Notes under the pieces: generated by a model
Seen by the model: only the letters and a program-made list of their open reading frames with translations
Told to the model about the DNA's origin: nothing
Database searches by the model: none
Source of the DNA: Cymbomonas tetramitiformis
Lineage: Eukaryota > Chlorophyta > Pyramimonadophyceae > Pyramimonadales > Pyramimonadaceae
Assembly: GCA_001247695.2 (NCBI GenBank)
Contig: LGRX02025781.1
Span: 1 to 64,000 of the forward strand
Direction of reading: 5' to 3'
Length of the DNA stretch: 64,000 bases
In this document: positions 21,945 through 33,205 of the stretch, piece after piece
How the letters are laid out: each line of letters opens with the position of its first letter
Position numbering within the stretch: the stretch's first letter is position 1
Program-made: the position numbers and the translations under genes

Positions 21945-22148
21945 ATGCCCCAAGGCAAACTCGTCATGAAATGCGATTATTGTGACCTTCCTGCAAACGT
22001 TCGCATATGGTTTAATGCTGGTTCGCATCTTGTTGCGATAAATGAGCATACCGAACATTTCGCGTGTATGTGTTGTTCTTACGAAATATTCATGTGCCAG
22101 GAAGCAATGGACGACGAAGACGGAGTATACTGGGAGCTGATAGATTAG
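21945..22148 (+). CDS. 67-aa Cys-rich mini-protein
   Basis: From the ATG at 21945: KCDYC near residue 10, then a Val/Ile/Trp-containing core, a His-containing stretch and a FACMCC motif near residue 46, with another Cys (MCQE) after it, ending acidic. Two spaced Cys pairs plus His suggest a single small zinc finger. A near-identical copy at 29286-29489 has lost the second Cys pair to mutation. Its last codons and 3' flank are duplicated in tandem at 22114/22555. Function unknown. Confidence 0.6.
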   Translation: MPQGKLVMKCDYCDLPANVRIWFNAGSHLVAINEHTEHFACMCCSYEIFMCQEAMDDEDGVYWELID

Positions 22149-23000
22149 TAGACCATTACTTTCCGGCGCCTGAAAGGCGTGGAATGAACTAATTCGAGAT
22201 CTCTTGCCTGGTAGTAACTTACGTACTTTGCAATGTAATAGTAACGCTATGATATGTTGTACGACCAAGCATTGGTTGCTGACTTATGGCTTTTGCGACA
22301 TATATATATTGTATAACACTACTAACACTAGCAAACATTATACTTGTAATTAAACGAATAGACAACGTTCATGCAACAATACCCGTGTGATGATAGTTGT
22401 ATAGCCGCGTTTTTTTGACGCGGGGCCTGTGTTTATGAACACACCCAATCCAAAAAGATATCTCTCTCCGTCGATTGCTCGATGATCACTCGAACCACAA
22501 TAGCAAACCACATAATGAAGGCATACCATACCGCATAAACGCATATCGCAACCTACGACGAAGACGGAGTATATTGGGAGCTGATAGATTAGTAGACCAT
22601 TACCATCCGGCGCCTGAAAGGCGTGGAATGAACTAATTCGAGATCTCTTGCCTGGTAGTAACTTACGTACTTTGCAATGTAATAGTAACGCTATGATATG
22701 TTGTACGACCAAGCATTGGTTGCTGACTTATGGCTTTTGCGACATATATATATATTGTAACACTACTAACACTAGCAAACATTCTACTTGTAATTAAACG
22801 AATAGACACCGTTCATGCAACAATACCCGTGCGATGATAGTTGTATAGCCGCGTTTTTTTGACGCGGGGCTTGTGTTTATGAACACACCCAATCCGAAAA
22901 AAGATATCTCTCTCCGTCGATTGCTCGATGATCACTCGAACCACAATAGCAAACCGCATAATGAAGACATACCGTACCGCATAAACGCATATCGCAACCT
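22114..23000 (+). repeat. 441-bp tandem duplication, two copies
   Basis: Copies start at 22114 and 22555 (ACGAAGACGGAGTATA). Each carries the end of the mini-protein gene and its 3' flank, including GCCGCGTTTTTTTGACGCGG, a hairpin-like block. Differences are few, so the duplication is recent. Confidence 0.88.
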
Positions 23001-23147
23001 ACGTGGCTGTCACGTGTCTGCATTACACTGCGCGTTATGATGACGTGGCAGGTCACCCGTCGTCTATAAACCGAGAATAGTAACAGAAAAACACCGTCTA
23101 AAAACATGCATACTGGTTCACGTATCCCCAATAGTCTGTTTAACACA
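22775..23147 (+). repeat. ~370-bp dispersed repeat, copy B
   Basis: Matches 30290-30659 closely, including TGATGACGTGGC, CGTCTATAAACC and the final CCCCAATAGTCTGTT. A shorter copy lies at 22333-22553. Its end overlaps the stop codon of the minus-strand gene at 23140. Confidence 0.85.
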
Positions 23148-25832
23148 AGACAAAGCACTTCATGCGGTTGGCGTAGTTCCGTGGCGCAACGCCAGATTCC
23201 AAGACCATCATGTTCGATCTGCTCAAAGGTTTCACCCAGAACATCTTTTCGGCGTTCCCATGGCAAAACTGCTTGGCGGCTTCGAAGAACTCGTGGTGTT
23301 GTTGGAATCCACAGAAACATCCCCCTACCCAATCATCACACGTGGTTAAAGTGTTGAAGTTTTGTAGGAATTGCTTGAACTCTCCTGCTAAGAGAGGTTT
23401 CGGGATCCATCTCTTGTTCGAGTCCAGAGCATACTCGCAATCCATAATGAAACCGGTAAATGGAAGCCTGGGAAGAGTCGTGAAGGAATCATGTGATATG
23501 GGCTCCAGCAGAAGGTCCTTCTTGTAAACCAGTTGCGGAATCTTGTGAGTGTAGAAGTAGCCGTCATCATCGTCGACTTGCTGGCCCTCAGGAACGTTTG
23601 ACAATATTCGATAAGTCGCACCTGTGTGCAATGTAAACGATTAGTAATTACATAGCTACGGTGCACAAATGGAATATGAAACCGAGATACGCACCTGGAA
23701 GATCCTTTAGGAGGTTTTCCGCAGTCGATGCTGTCGTCGAACCGAGTTTCAGCAACACAGCGCTCTCGATATTATTCCAGTAGAACTTTATATCCGTCGG
23801 AATGTCTTTGATCAGTTTCTCTATCTTCGCCTCGTGCCGCTTTTTGTCTTTGCTTGTTGTTTGTTCATATTGAAATTTCCGGTCCTCCTGCTCGTTCTTG
23901 CAGGAGACCTTCGGGGGCACCACACCCGCCTGGTACAGTTGTAAACAAACCCCGTTGTTAATTGAACGCGCAAGCCGATATGAGAAAATCAGATATCGTG
24001 AAGGACGACCAGAGGGCGCAACTCAGGTAAATCACCTTCAGTAATGTACGTATTTCTCTCTCATCCCCAGCCCCTGGAAAATAGTTGCAAAACTTCTTCC
24101 AGTCGTGTTCTGGGTTGGGAAACGTAAAGCTGTCAAGCTTCTTTTGCAGCGTATTGATTTCTGCATCCAGCTCACCGTAGGTCATCTTACGATCCCAGAA
24201 CTTCGACTCGGGAGCATCGGGATCCACGACAGCATCCACTGGTTTCCTTTCCTTCGGTATGGGATACCCATCTTCACCCAGGTAAGGAATGAAGCAGGGT
24301 GCATCTATTTCGTATCTGTCGTTTACGAACCCGTCCTCTTGTGTTTTCAGAAAGAGCTGCATAGAATGCCGGTTTTTCTTGAGAAAGTTCAGTTGCCGGT
24401 AGGCCGGTGTCGATTCCAAGGAGTTTTGTATGTTGAATCGTTTACGAGCGTCTGAGGCAAGCAGCATTAGGTTCTCTCGAACATTATTGAGAGTCTTGAT
24501 CTCGGCGATACGGTTGATCATATCTTTGACCGTGTACTTCTTTTCGATGACGGCTTCGTCGACGAGGTCAGTGATCTCACGTAAGTGTCCTTCGGTCAAG
24601 GGGGCCCAGGTATCATAGAACCCCTTCGGCAGATCATGGTAGACGATCGGCTTTCCGGATGTGGGGTCCCATTTAGGCTGCTTGGTCGTTGGTGCGTTGA
24701 GGTCAGTTGTGCCGGTCGACATACCGCTTGAACGTTTCCTCGGCCTTTTGCGAGATGCCCCAACCGTGGCGGTGGTCATCTCCGTGTCGTCTTCATCGTC
24801 CGGGTCACCGCCCTCTAGCGCCCCTGCACCGTGGGCCTCCATCACTGAAAGCGAAAACATGAAATACCAAATCGTTAGTTAGCTACTGCAAACACCTAAG
24901 AGCAAATGTCAATAATGTCGAGAAGGGATTCACAAAAATGGCAGCACCTCTCTGAAGTTGTTCGGACAAAGAGTGCGATTGCAGCGAGATAGACCAAGCA
25001 GCCCAATGCGTGTTCTTCTTGTCTTTATTCAGCTTCTGGTGATTGAACACCTGCGTCTTCAGCGCCATTTCGAAGCTGAAATCCAAGTTCTGCTTCGGCG
25101 GCACCTGACGGTATTTCAAGTGCTCAAACCTCTTCATTTCAACGTCTCTCTCGTTGGGTTCGGCCATCAGTTTCTCCACGTGCCTTCGCATGCCAAGAAT
25201 GATCTCCGTGATGTTGCGGTGCTTCATGTAGGCGTCAATGTTGTTCTGCTCATTCCCAAGCTGCGTGCGCAAACGAATTGCACGGATCATGACTATAGCT
25301 GAGAAGCTGGCCGACCGTAAACCCTCCCTAAACACTTGAGTATGTAAGCCCTGAGAAGCACCTGAGAAAACTGGCATGAGTGAGACACACCTGATTCATT
25401 TCGAGGGCGCTCAAGTTCATGAAGAGACGGCATTCGATGAACTGAAACGCTTCCGTTCGATGTTCGATTTTCGATTTTCTGTAGCAAAGAAAGTGTAAGT
25501 TGGAACACATCTGCATGCATCCATCAATGCAATGGGTTTTACTTGTATCTGCCTTTCCCGATGTCCGCCCAAACGAATGTATCTGGGTTGGTGCTTGTTG
25601 GATCGTTCTGATTCTCCATGACAGCAATCAGGGCTGGAGATCCCGAACCGGTGTGTGGGTTCCAGTACATCATTTCGGCAATAGCCGGGGCGTGATGTTC
25701 GTCCAGTGGTCGAGGGCGATACGCTCCTTCTGCATCAAAGATGTGCTGGATGGGGATTCTCCACGATGTCGCACATGGATTATTATTGTCGACCAACTTA
25801 TGCATGTCATCGATTTCTCTGGTGGCCCACAT
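23140..25832 (-). CDS. multi-exon gene with ParB-like segment
   Basis: Exons on the minus strand at about 25550-25832, 25393-25474, 24950-25329, 24038-24848, 23695-23943 and 23140-23622, joined by short GT-AG introns in consistent frames. The first exon has IPIQHIFDAEGAYRPRPLDE, then IAEMMYWNP and SPALIAVME, resembling the N-terminal ParB/Srx-like fold. The central exon starts acidic, then a Lys/Arg-rich patch, then helical text. The last exon has PFTGFIMDCEYAL and, ~65 residues on, MFWVKP; this recalls N4/N6 DNA methyltransferases, in which a DPPY-type motif is followed by W-x-K-P, but with a degenerate DCEY. ParB is moderately supported, methyltransferase weakly. Confidence 0.5.
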
Positions 25833-25923
25833 ATACTATATTCACGTATACTTGGTTTTAGTAGTGCACATACACCGTCAAAAAAGCAATGGTCGTATAA
25901 ATAAATCTCAGGAGGGGAGATGC

Positions 25924-28320
25924 CTACTTGCGCCTGGCAGCCTGTTTTTCATGCTCCTCTGCCTCGTTTTCTTCGGCGGTCTTCGGAGTCTTTGAAGGGG
26001 ACACAATCTCCTCAACATCCTGCTCCATGACAAATGAAGTAATTGCACGTTTTGGAGCCTTAACAGGTCGCTGCGGAGTTCCAGCTGCAGGAGATACAGG
26101 GCCCGCTGATGGGAGACGGCTTGCCGCTGATGGCCCTGGAGCAGGGCTTGCCCCTGATGGCCCTGGAGCAGAGCTTGCCCCTGATGGCCCTGCAGCTGCA
26201 GGGCTTGCTGTAGAGAGTCTTCGAGATGCACGAGTGAATTGAGCAGGTGAAGTTAGAGGTGAAGGAGGTGGAGCCGTTTTTGGAAATGGTAGTCTACGAC
26301 CCGTATCGTCTCCACCAGCGTCCTCTTCGCCCGCTTCGTCCTCTTCAGCGGCCTTGTCATGGTTTTCAGCCTCGTCTACTTCTTCATCAGTGCCTGCATC
26401 AGCAACTGGCACGTCTGAACATTCATGACCTAAGATGGAGAGCGAAAGAGGCTGGGCTGTTATAAGCTCACCGGCATCGCCTTCAACAACTGGTTGCGTT
26501 GGCACCAGTGCCAAAGATTGAGGAGGGTCCGCACTACCGACACCCCCTGCCAACACAAAAGTAAATTGATTCTCAGTATTTGAATATATAACATTTTATC
26601 TAAGCTAGAGAAAGGGAGATCACCTATGATCCAAAGGTACTGTTTCGATCTCACGAGTTCGTCGGGCTTTCCAGCTTCCTTATTTGCAAATTGGATGCGG
26701 GTCATCGTCGCGTCGTCAGCACGGATGCAGCCGTCTGGAGCTTTCCACGTCGGGGCGCTGTCCACAATGTAGGCATATCCTCGTTTGTGGAACATCGGTG
26801 AGGTGTCAACGACGACGACACCTTTCTGCATCAAAGCAATATGTTGTCCTAGAGGTCGAGGGTGGGTAGGCTCCTCTCTCTGTGGGGCCTCCTCCGCCGC
26901 TTTCTGCAAGTTTTCGTCGGACTGAGATACTTGCTCTGGAACCTCCTCCGCCAGGAGATGTTCTTCGGCTATGCGGATACTCTCAAGATTTGGAAGAAAC
27001 TGTTGCGATCAATTGGATAGGTGGGGAGCAGCGGCACGCGATAAATTTGACATAAAATTGACAGAAGGGGTGAATTTTGAAACCATTACCTCGGAGACAA
27101 ACGCTGCCCATGTCGAGATGTGCAAAGTCGGTTCAACGATCTGGAGAGTATTGTTTTTGGTGGTGTATTTCTTTGAGTGGACTCGAGAATAATCCGTGTA
27201 CTGCTCGGTGTGAATCTCATGTAATGTATCCACAAGTGCAGTGAAGTACTTGAGAATCTTTGGGAAATATTCATCTTTCAAGAAATCTGCTTCATCAATA
27301 TGCTCCTGAAGTATGTCGACTCGCTCATTGTCTTGCGTGAAAAGGCAGTACTTTGAATCGATAGCTTTGAAGATTTCTTGACGGCGGAAATCCCGGTTCA
27401 TGATGAAAGGCGATTTAGTAAAGCAGTCAGAGGCAGCAATGTACATGTCGGACACTGTACCCTTGGGTCTCTTTTTTACGGGTTACGCGCCAGGGCAAAT
27501 GAATTCATCCATTGCCAGCATAATGCCTAAGAAGCGAGGATGCTCTGCAACACACTAACCAGATTCTGTCATGAAGAGTACATACATTTTTAATACGTAC
27601 ATTGAACAGTTACGAATGGAAAAGGTCGATACCTTTGGCGTCCTCCGGGGTGATATCCATATACGTCTTTAACACTCGTTCAACATCGGCCATCTCGGTG
27701 CCAGCGTCAGGTTCAGGGATTTCAGGGTGACCAAATGACAATACTTTGTCGATGACGACTCCCGCTAAGAGGTGATTAGGTACTGAAAAGAACGAATGAA
27801 TTCGAAAGGCTGAATTAGAAAAGATAAGCAGAAGATAAATAAGGCCTGAATTAGAAGGAGAAGGAAAACGAAGGGAAGAATGAGAGAAAATAATGACCTT
27901 TTTTCCTTTCGGGGGCTTTACGTTACTCTTCGACAGAGTTTGAGCCAAGTCCACGAACGGACAGCATCCCAGAGCGTTTTGATCAGCGACCACGAGTGCT
28001 AAAGGTTCGAAATCCTCGCCCACTGCATTGGACTTTGGGTCCCCTTTGCGGAACATGTCATGAATCACAAGCATCAACTCGCCGATAAGACTGTCACCAG
28101 GCCTTGGAGTCTTGAGGAGTGGGTACTTGTAATTTGTTGGGATGATACTGATGCTCCACCATCCCAGACAATATGCACCCCATGATGGCGAATGCACATC
28201 TGCAAGGACTGGAACCCTGTACGTCTGATTATCACAAAGCAGCCGGGCAAAGGAAGCCACATCCATCGCGTCATCCAAATTCGAATCCTCTCCGCACGAA
28301 CTCATAACCCTGTATGTCAC
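25924..28320 (-). CDS. multi-exon orphan gene
   Basis: Probable exons at about 27898-28320, 27635-27785, 27009-27553, 26625-26960 and 25924-26556. The N-terminal part is a compact domain (ADVHSPSWGAYCLGWW, then LALVVADQNALGCCPFVDL). The middle has DFRRQEIFKAIDSKYCLF and a His/Tyr-rich stretch, then MQKGVVVVDTSPMFHKRGYA. The C-terminus is acidic followed by Ala/Pro/Ser repeats (PGPSGAS type) and a basic end. An in-frame TAA near 27487 interrupts the third piece, so a splice site was missed or the copy is damaged. It sits upstream of, and in line with, the ParB-like gene; one transcript for both cannot be excluded. Family unknown. Confidence 0.4.
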
Positions 28321-28439
28321 CATGCACAAAACACAAATTAAGAAACATAAATCATGAATGATATAAATATAAAACGGCCCTGCTAAAGCCGCCCTGGAGG
28401 TTTAGCAGACTAACATGTTCAAGGTTTGATATGAAATAA

Positions 28440-28880
28440 TATCATATCATATTGAGGAAAGCCGTTGTACCAGGCCCAATGATATTCACGACGCCATCGT
28501 TTTTCGAAGTCGTCGAAATCGATGTAGTCTAGCCGGAATCTGAAGTTGTTTGACATGCCAGGTCATTGCCAATGGAACCCTTCATCATCATCGTAATGTG
28601 GGGCTTCAAAGTTTTAGGTAGGGAATATCTGCAAGAAATTTCCCCGATCACGAACATCCCCCCAATCGACTTCGAGCAGATCACGTAATTCATGGAAATA
28701 GTGAGCCAAAGTTACAGGCATCCAAACATCACCAAACATGCCCGAAAACGTCAAAACTTTTCCTTCCAACGCCCACAAGAAACGTTCTTCGACCCATGCC
28801 TGCACAAAGTATTCCTCACGCAATTGACGCATTTCCCGAATGTAAGGAAGAACAATCCCAAACATGACGTAATGGGTATC
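28440..28880 (-). pseudogene. minus-strand paralogue of the 19791 gene
   Basis: Reads LPYIREMRQLREEYF, then AWVEERFLWALEGKV and PVTLAHYF, all aligned with the 19791 protein. After a stop near 28614 the similarity resumes at 28450-28530 with RRWRREYHWAW, where the family Cys of WAWCNG has become Tyr. The stop, the Cys loss and the absent C-terminal cluster point to decay. Confidence 0.6.
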
Positions 28881-29188
28881 CGCCCTTCTTGATAATGCAA
28901 AGATGAAACGGTGTGTCTTCCAGGAAGGAATAGAAAATGATCCTCCTAAAGGCCTCAAGCGGTTTAAATATTGCCAAGGAGGGCATCCTGGGCCTCTCAA
29001 GGTGAATGCCGCAAACCAATAGGATGAAACCAACAATCACAAGATTGGCCAAGATAAGATTGGCGCGGATAAATGTTGGCTAAGATACAATTGGCGTGGA
29101 AACATGTTGGCTAGGATAAGGTTGTGGCATGAATAAGGTTGGCAATATCACACCGTTCACAGAGAGTTGCGATTGCCTTAGTTGAGCA

Positions 29189-29197
29189 GGTATAAAA
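29189..29197 (+). promoter_or_regulatory. TATA box of 29286 pseudogene
   Basis: TATAAAAGC within TTGAGCAGGTATAAAAGC, the same context as the box at 21827, showing the promoter was copied with the gene. Confidence 0.5.
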
Positions 29198-29285
29198 GCA
29201 CTCACCTTGTCCTCGCAACTCACTTTTCAGCTTGACACTACTAACAACTGACCACACTTAGCCCAAACGCTACCTGTATGCCCGA

Positions 29286-29489
29286 ATGCCCCAAGACAAA
29301 CTCGCCATGAAATGCGATTATTGTGAGCTTCCTGCAAACGTTCGCATATGGTTTAATGCTGGTTCGCATCTTGTTGCGATAAATGAGCATACCGAACATT
29401 TCGCGTGTATGCGTTGATCTTACGAAATATTCATGTGCCAGGAAGCAATGGATGACGAAGACGGAGTATACCGGGAGCTGATAGATTAG
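29286..29489 (+). pseudogene. dead copy of the 67-aa Cys-rich mini-gene
   Basis: Codon-by-codon copy of 21945-22148. The second Cys pair is destroyed: TGT-TGT has become CGT-TGA (29412-29417), putting a stop in frame. The rest, including the stop at 29487, is intact. Confidence 0.85.
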
Positions 29490-29783
29490 TAGACCATTAC
29501 TTTCCGGCGTCTGAAAGGCGTGGAATGAACTAATTCGAGATCTCTTGCCTCGCAGTAATACTAAGTACTTTGCAATGTAATAGTAACGCTACGAATATGT
29601 TGTACGACCATTAGTTGCTGACTTATGGCTTTTGCGACATATCTATATTAGGTCGTGACATGCTACTACCTATGATTGTTTACTTAGTGCATGTCTCACC
29701 ATATAGATGTTCCCATGCTATTTCATTTTAATTTTTCAAGTTTGCTCCCAATCGACCCACCTCCTACCCACGCTCAAAGAAGA

Positions 29784-30086
29784 ATGCCTAGTCCACACTC
29801 TCACACGGAAGTTGACAAAAAACACATACTATTTCAGCTTGTTCTCCCGTTCATTCGGGCCAGGTACAATCGGCGACGACAGGCGTTACGCGATTACTGG
29901 GCTAAAATAATGAATGGCCATTGCCCACAGTGCGATGCAGGAGTGTTGGCGGAATCGGAACCTGGAACCTCGATGTGGAAAGCTCTGAAGCCCGCAGGTT
30001 TTGGAATCGATGCTTTCCCAAACTTTGTGTTCCAGTATCATTATTTCGTTGAGAAGCATGATCCCGAGTTGGTCCGTTTGGAATAA
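29784..30086 (+). CDS. small orphan protein with CPQC motif
   Basis: 100 aa from the ATG at 29784. ILFQLVLPFIRARYNRRRQA resembles the N-terminal block of the 19791 family, while CPQC near residue 50 recalls the 10978 protein, so it links the two. The C-terminal half has aromatic residues (FPNFVFQYHYF) and no further Cys pair. Function unknown. Confidence 0.5.
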   Translation: MPSPHSHTEVDKKHILFQLVLPFIRARYNRRRQALRDYWAKIMNGHCPQCDAGVLAESEPGTSMWKALKPAGFGIDAFPNFVFQYHYFVEKHDPELVRLE

Positions 30087-30289
30087 TGGAAGACTGAAGA
30101 CACCAAATAAATGCCATGATGTGCCAATGAGATGCCGCCAACTCTCTGTCTTGTCTGGAGCAATAATGATGGCAATTACTTTGAAGTCATGTAGCTAGTC
30201 ATTTGTATCAAATCGGCAGACAACATGACCATTTGGCACGGCACGGAAAATTCACTATCGAACATTTATGGGCAACCATGCATATAGTA

Positions 30290-30659
30290 ACACTAGCAAA
30301 CATTCTACTTGTAATTAAACGAATAGACAACGTCCATGCAACAATACCCGTGTGATGATAGTTGTATAGCCGCGTTTTTTTGACGCGGGGCTTGTGTTTA
30401 TGAACACACCCAATCCAAAAAAAGATCTCTCTCCGTTGATTGCTCGATGATCACTCGAACCACAATAGCAAACAACATAATGAAGGCATACCGTACCGCA
30501 TAAACGCATATCGCAGCCTACGTGCCTGCCACATGTCTGCATTACACTGCGCGTTATGATGACGTGGCATGCCACCCGTCGTCTATAAACCGGGAATAGT
30601 AGCAGAAAAGTACCGTCTAAAAACATGCATACTGGTTCACGTATCCCCAATAGTCTGTT
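30290..30659 (+). repeat. ~370-bp dispersed repeat, copy C
   Basis: Partner of 22775-23147, ending at the proposed right border of segment G. Downstream, 30664-30990 shows no gene. Confidence 0.85.
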
Positions 30660-31421
30660 CAACGCACCTGGTAACGCCACGCCTGGTAACGCTAAAGACA
30701 TATACATTTCCATATATAGATATACGCGATCTGCCGATTTTCCGGACGTGGCAGTCAAGTGCCACATATGTGCACATTTTTTCTGACGTGGCACACAAAC
30801 TCAGCTTATTGCCGTTCGATGATACAAGGTTCGGCGGTGCAGTAATCGATTCTCGAAAAATCCTTTCGGTAGTTCGATTACCTTCGTTCCATGACATGAC
30901 GCGGCACGAGTCATTGACCGTTGACCGATCATCCCTTGTGACAGTCGAGTATGTCATATAGGCACTCGTGAACTGTACTGTGGCGTCTACAGTATCGCAA
31001 AAACATGTCGTCCTGTGCAGTAACTTGCGTCGCTTTGTACAGTGCTTAACAGTGGTGGCCGATGTTTTTTTCCAGCTAGGGAGCTACGCACTCGAAAGGT
31101 TCTGAATTTCGGACAGAATAAATCGACGTATCAATAAATATGCCGAAAAGACAGTGCACCCACGATGAAAGTACATTTGGCCGAGGTTTATGCACCGTGT
31201 GTCGCTCTTATGATTCTCGGATGCGAGCGAAACAACGCGCTCGCATCCCATATCGCGATACGTACATGAGAAGTGCAACCCTACCATTTTAGAAAACGTT
31301 AGTATGTGTACTAACGGTGTGTTATCGTACCTTAACGGCATACTAACGCCGCGTACTTTTAGAAATCGTACTAACAGCATACTAACGCGATGCGTGAGTA
31401 CACAATGTGAGTTAGTATGAT

Positions 31422-33040
31422 AAAATGTGGGAGTTGGTGGACTCGTGGTGTGGTGCATAGTGGGTCATGGATGGGGTCCAGATTCACTTCAATGATGTTC
31501 TAAGGTGATTGGATGGTGAAATGGGCACTGGTTAAGGAAGTATGACCCGATTTGAAGAAGCTGATATTGGGGCTAAATTGCTTTGGGAATGTGCTACGTT
31601 AGCATGTCGTTAGCACGTTGTTAGTACACTATGACAATTACACGTTAGTATGTTAACGGCATACTAACTCCCAGTATCCTTAAGTGTGGGAGTTGGTGGA
31701 CTCGTGGTGTGGTGCGTAGTGGGTCATCGATGGGGTCCAAATGCACTTCAATGATGTTCGAAGGTGATTGGATGGCGAACTGGGCACTGGTTAAGGGGGT
31801 ATGACGCTGTTTGAAGAAGCTGATATTGGGGCTAAATTGCTTTGGGAATGTGCTACGTTAGCATGTCGTTAGTATGCTCGTTATTACACTATGACAATTA
31901 CACGTTAGTATGTTAAAGGCATACTAACTCCCAGTCTCCTTAAGTGTGGGAGTGGGTGTCAGACTCGTGGCGTGGTGCGCAGTGGATCATGGATGGGGTC
32001 CAAATGCACTTCAAGCAATGATGTTCTAAGGTGATTGGATGGCGAACTGGACATTAGTTAAGGGGGTATGCCGCTGTTTAACCCTTAAGCCGGTGGTTAG
32101 AATTCGAGGGTTTTCTATATGTGTCGTGATAATGAATTTTTGCGATGTATGCTTAGTCACTAAATGCCCGTTTGCTTTACCAATGATTGCATACCTATAT
32201 TACCAACTATTTGCGACACTACATGTCGATATATGTCAAATATATCCACTCTTATATGCGCACATGGTTAGAATGTTTTCGATTTTACAGCCACGATTTA
32301 ATTTCATCGTCATTGTTGACGACATCTGCTCGACATATTTTTGCACAATTTTGGAATTAAATCATCGACCGTGATGATACGTTCCAAGGATGATTCACTT
32401 GCACCGATGTGCGTTCATCTGCCTATCGTTTTCTGTGGATTTATGCCAAAAAAACACTAAAAATACATATATTTCACAATGTTTTCCATACTTAAGGAAT
32501 GTTTTCCATACTTAAGGGACACGTGTGGTGATTTTTGCGATACTATGGGTCATATTCCATGATGATAGCCACCAATCACTTACATAGTGATCGGGACATG
32601 GCCCATGATGCAACGCGTGCTTGTAGATGAGCCGTAGGTAAGTATAACGTTGCAGTTTAGGCGCGTTTTGTATGTTTTGCAAGATAAAATTACGCAAAAA
32701 ACGTACAAATGTGCAACTGATTCGCGACAAATATGCGGGTACGTGCGATATATATCATGCATACGTGCCCCGCACAAGTACGCTACGCTTACATATGCAC
32801 ACAACGGTGTACGTGCAAATGCTCAGTGCACAAATCATGCAAGGTATGCAACCGCAATTGCCCAAGCAGCATATACTTTGCCATCGCTTCTGGGTCAGAT
32901 CTGACCCAGATACCGGCTTAAGGGTTAAAGAAGCTGATATTGGGGCTAAATTGCTTTGGGAATGTGCTACGTTAGCATGTCGTTAGTATGCTCGTTAGTA
33001 CACCATAATAATCACACGTTAATGTGTTAACCATATATCA
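31422..33040. repeat. ~258-bp tandem repeat inside the CACTA element
   Basis: Three copies start near 31422, 31682 and 31945 (GTGTGGGAGTTGGTGGACTC, then GAAGCTGATATTGGGGC). The third is split by the piggyBac-type MITE and resumes at 32925. Confidence 0.88.
32082..32924. mobile_element. piggyBac-type MITE, copy 1
   Basis: 843 bp with TTAA on both sides (32078-32081, 32925-32928) and ends CCCTTAAGCCGGT and ACCGGCTTAAGGG. TTAA target and CCC..GGG ends are the piggyBac signature. The sister repeat reads TTTGAAG where this copy must have had TTTAAAG, i.e. one base change created the target. No coding frame. Related to 44168-44998. Confidence 0.93.
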
Positions 33041-33205
33041 ATCAACATGTTAAACGTGTACTACAGCGGTATAATCGCGTAAAGTACGCAACCACTGCAC
33101 ATGCTGTGTGTTCCACGAAATCACACAACGCAATATGCCGAGGGACCGTCCACGGCCTAGAATCCCGTCGATCGAAACATCCGTTCAGTCCTCGTTGTCA
33201 TCCTA

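Larger units (their letters stand above)
10311..30659. mobile_element. candidate ~20-kb multigene element 'G'
   Basis: AACAGACTA at 10311, followed after a short gap by ATTGGGAATA, faces TATCCCCAATAGTCTGTT ending at 30659. CAAC lies immediately outside both ends (10307-10310, 30660-30663). Between them is a gene-dense block of transposase-like, zinc-binding and multi-exon genes unlike the R-repeat surroundings. Against this, the exact inverted match is only nine bases before an indel, the same right-end sequence also occurs at 23133-23147, and CGTCTAAAAACAT is direct rather than inverted at the two ends. The boundary is a hypothesis. Confidence 0.3.

Noticed and set aside
10311..30659. Polinton/Maverick or integrated large virus
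   Set aside because: I see no DNA polymerase B, packaging ATPase, capsid or retroviral-type integrase; introns are frequent.
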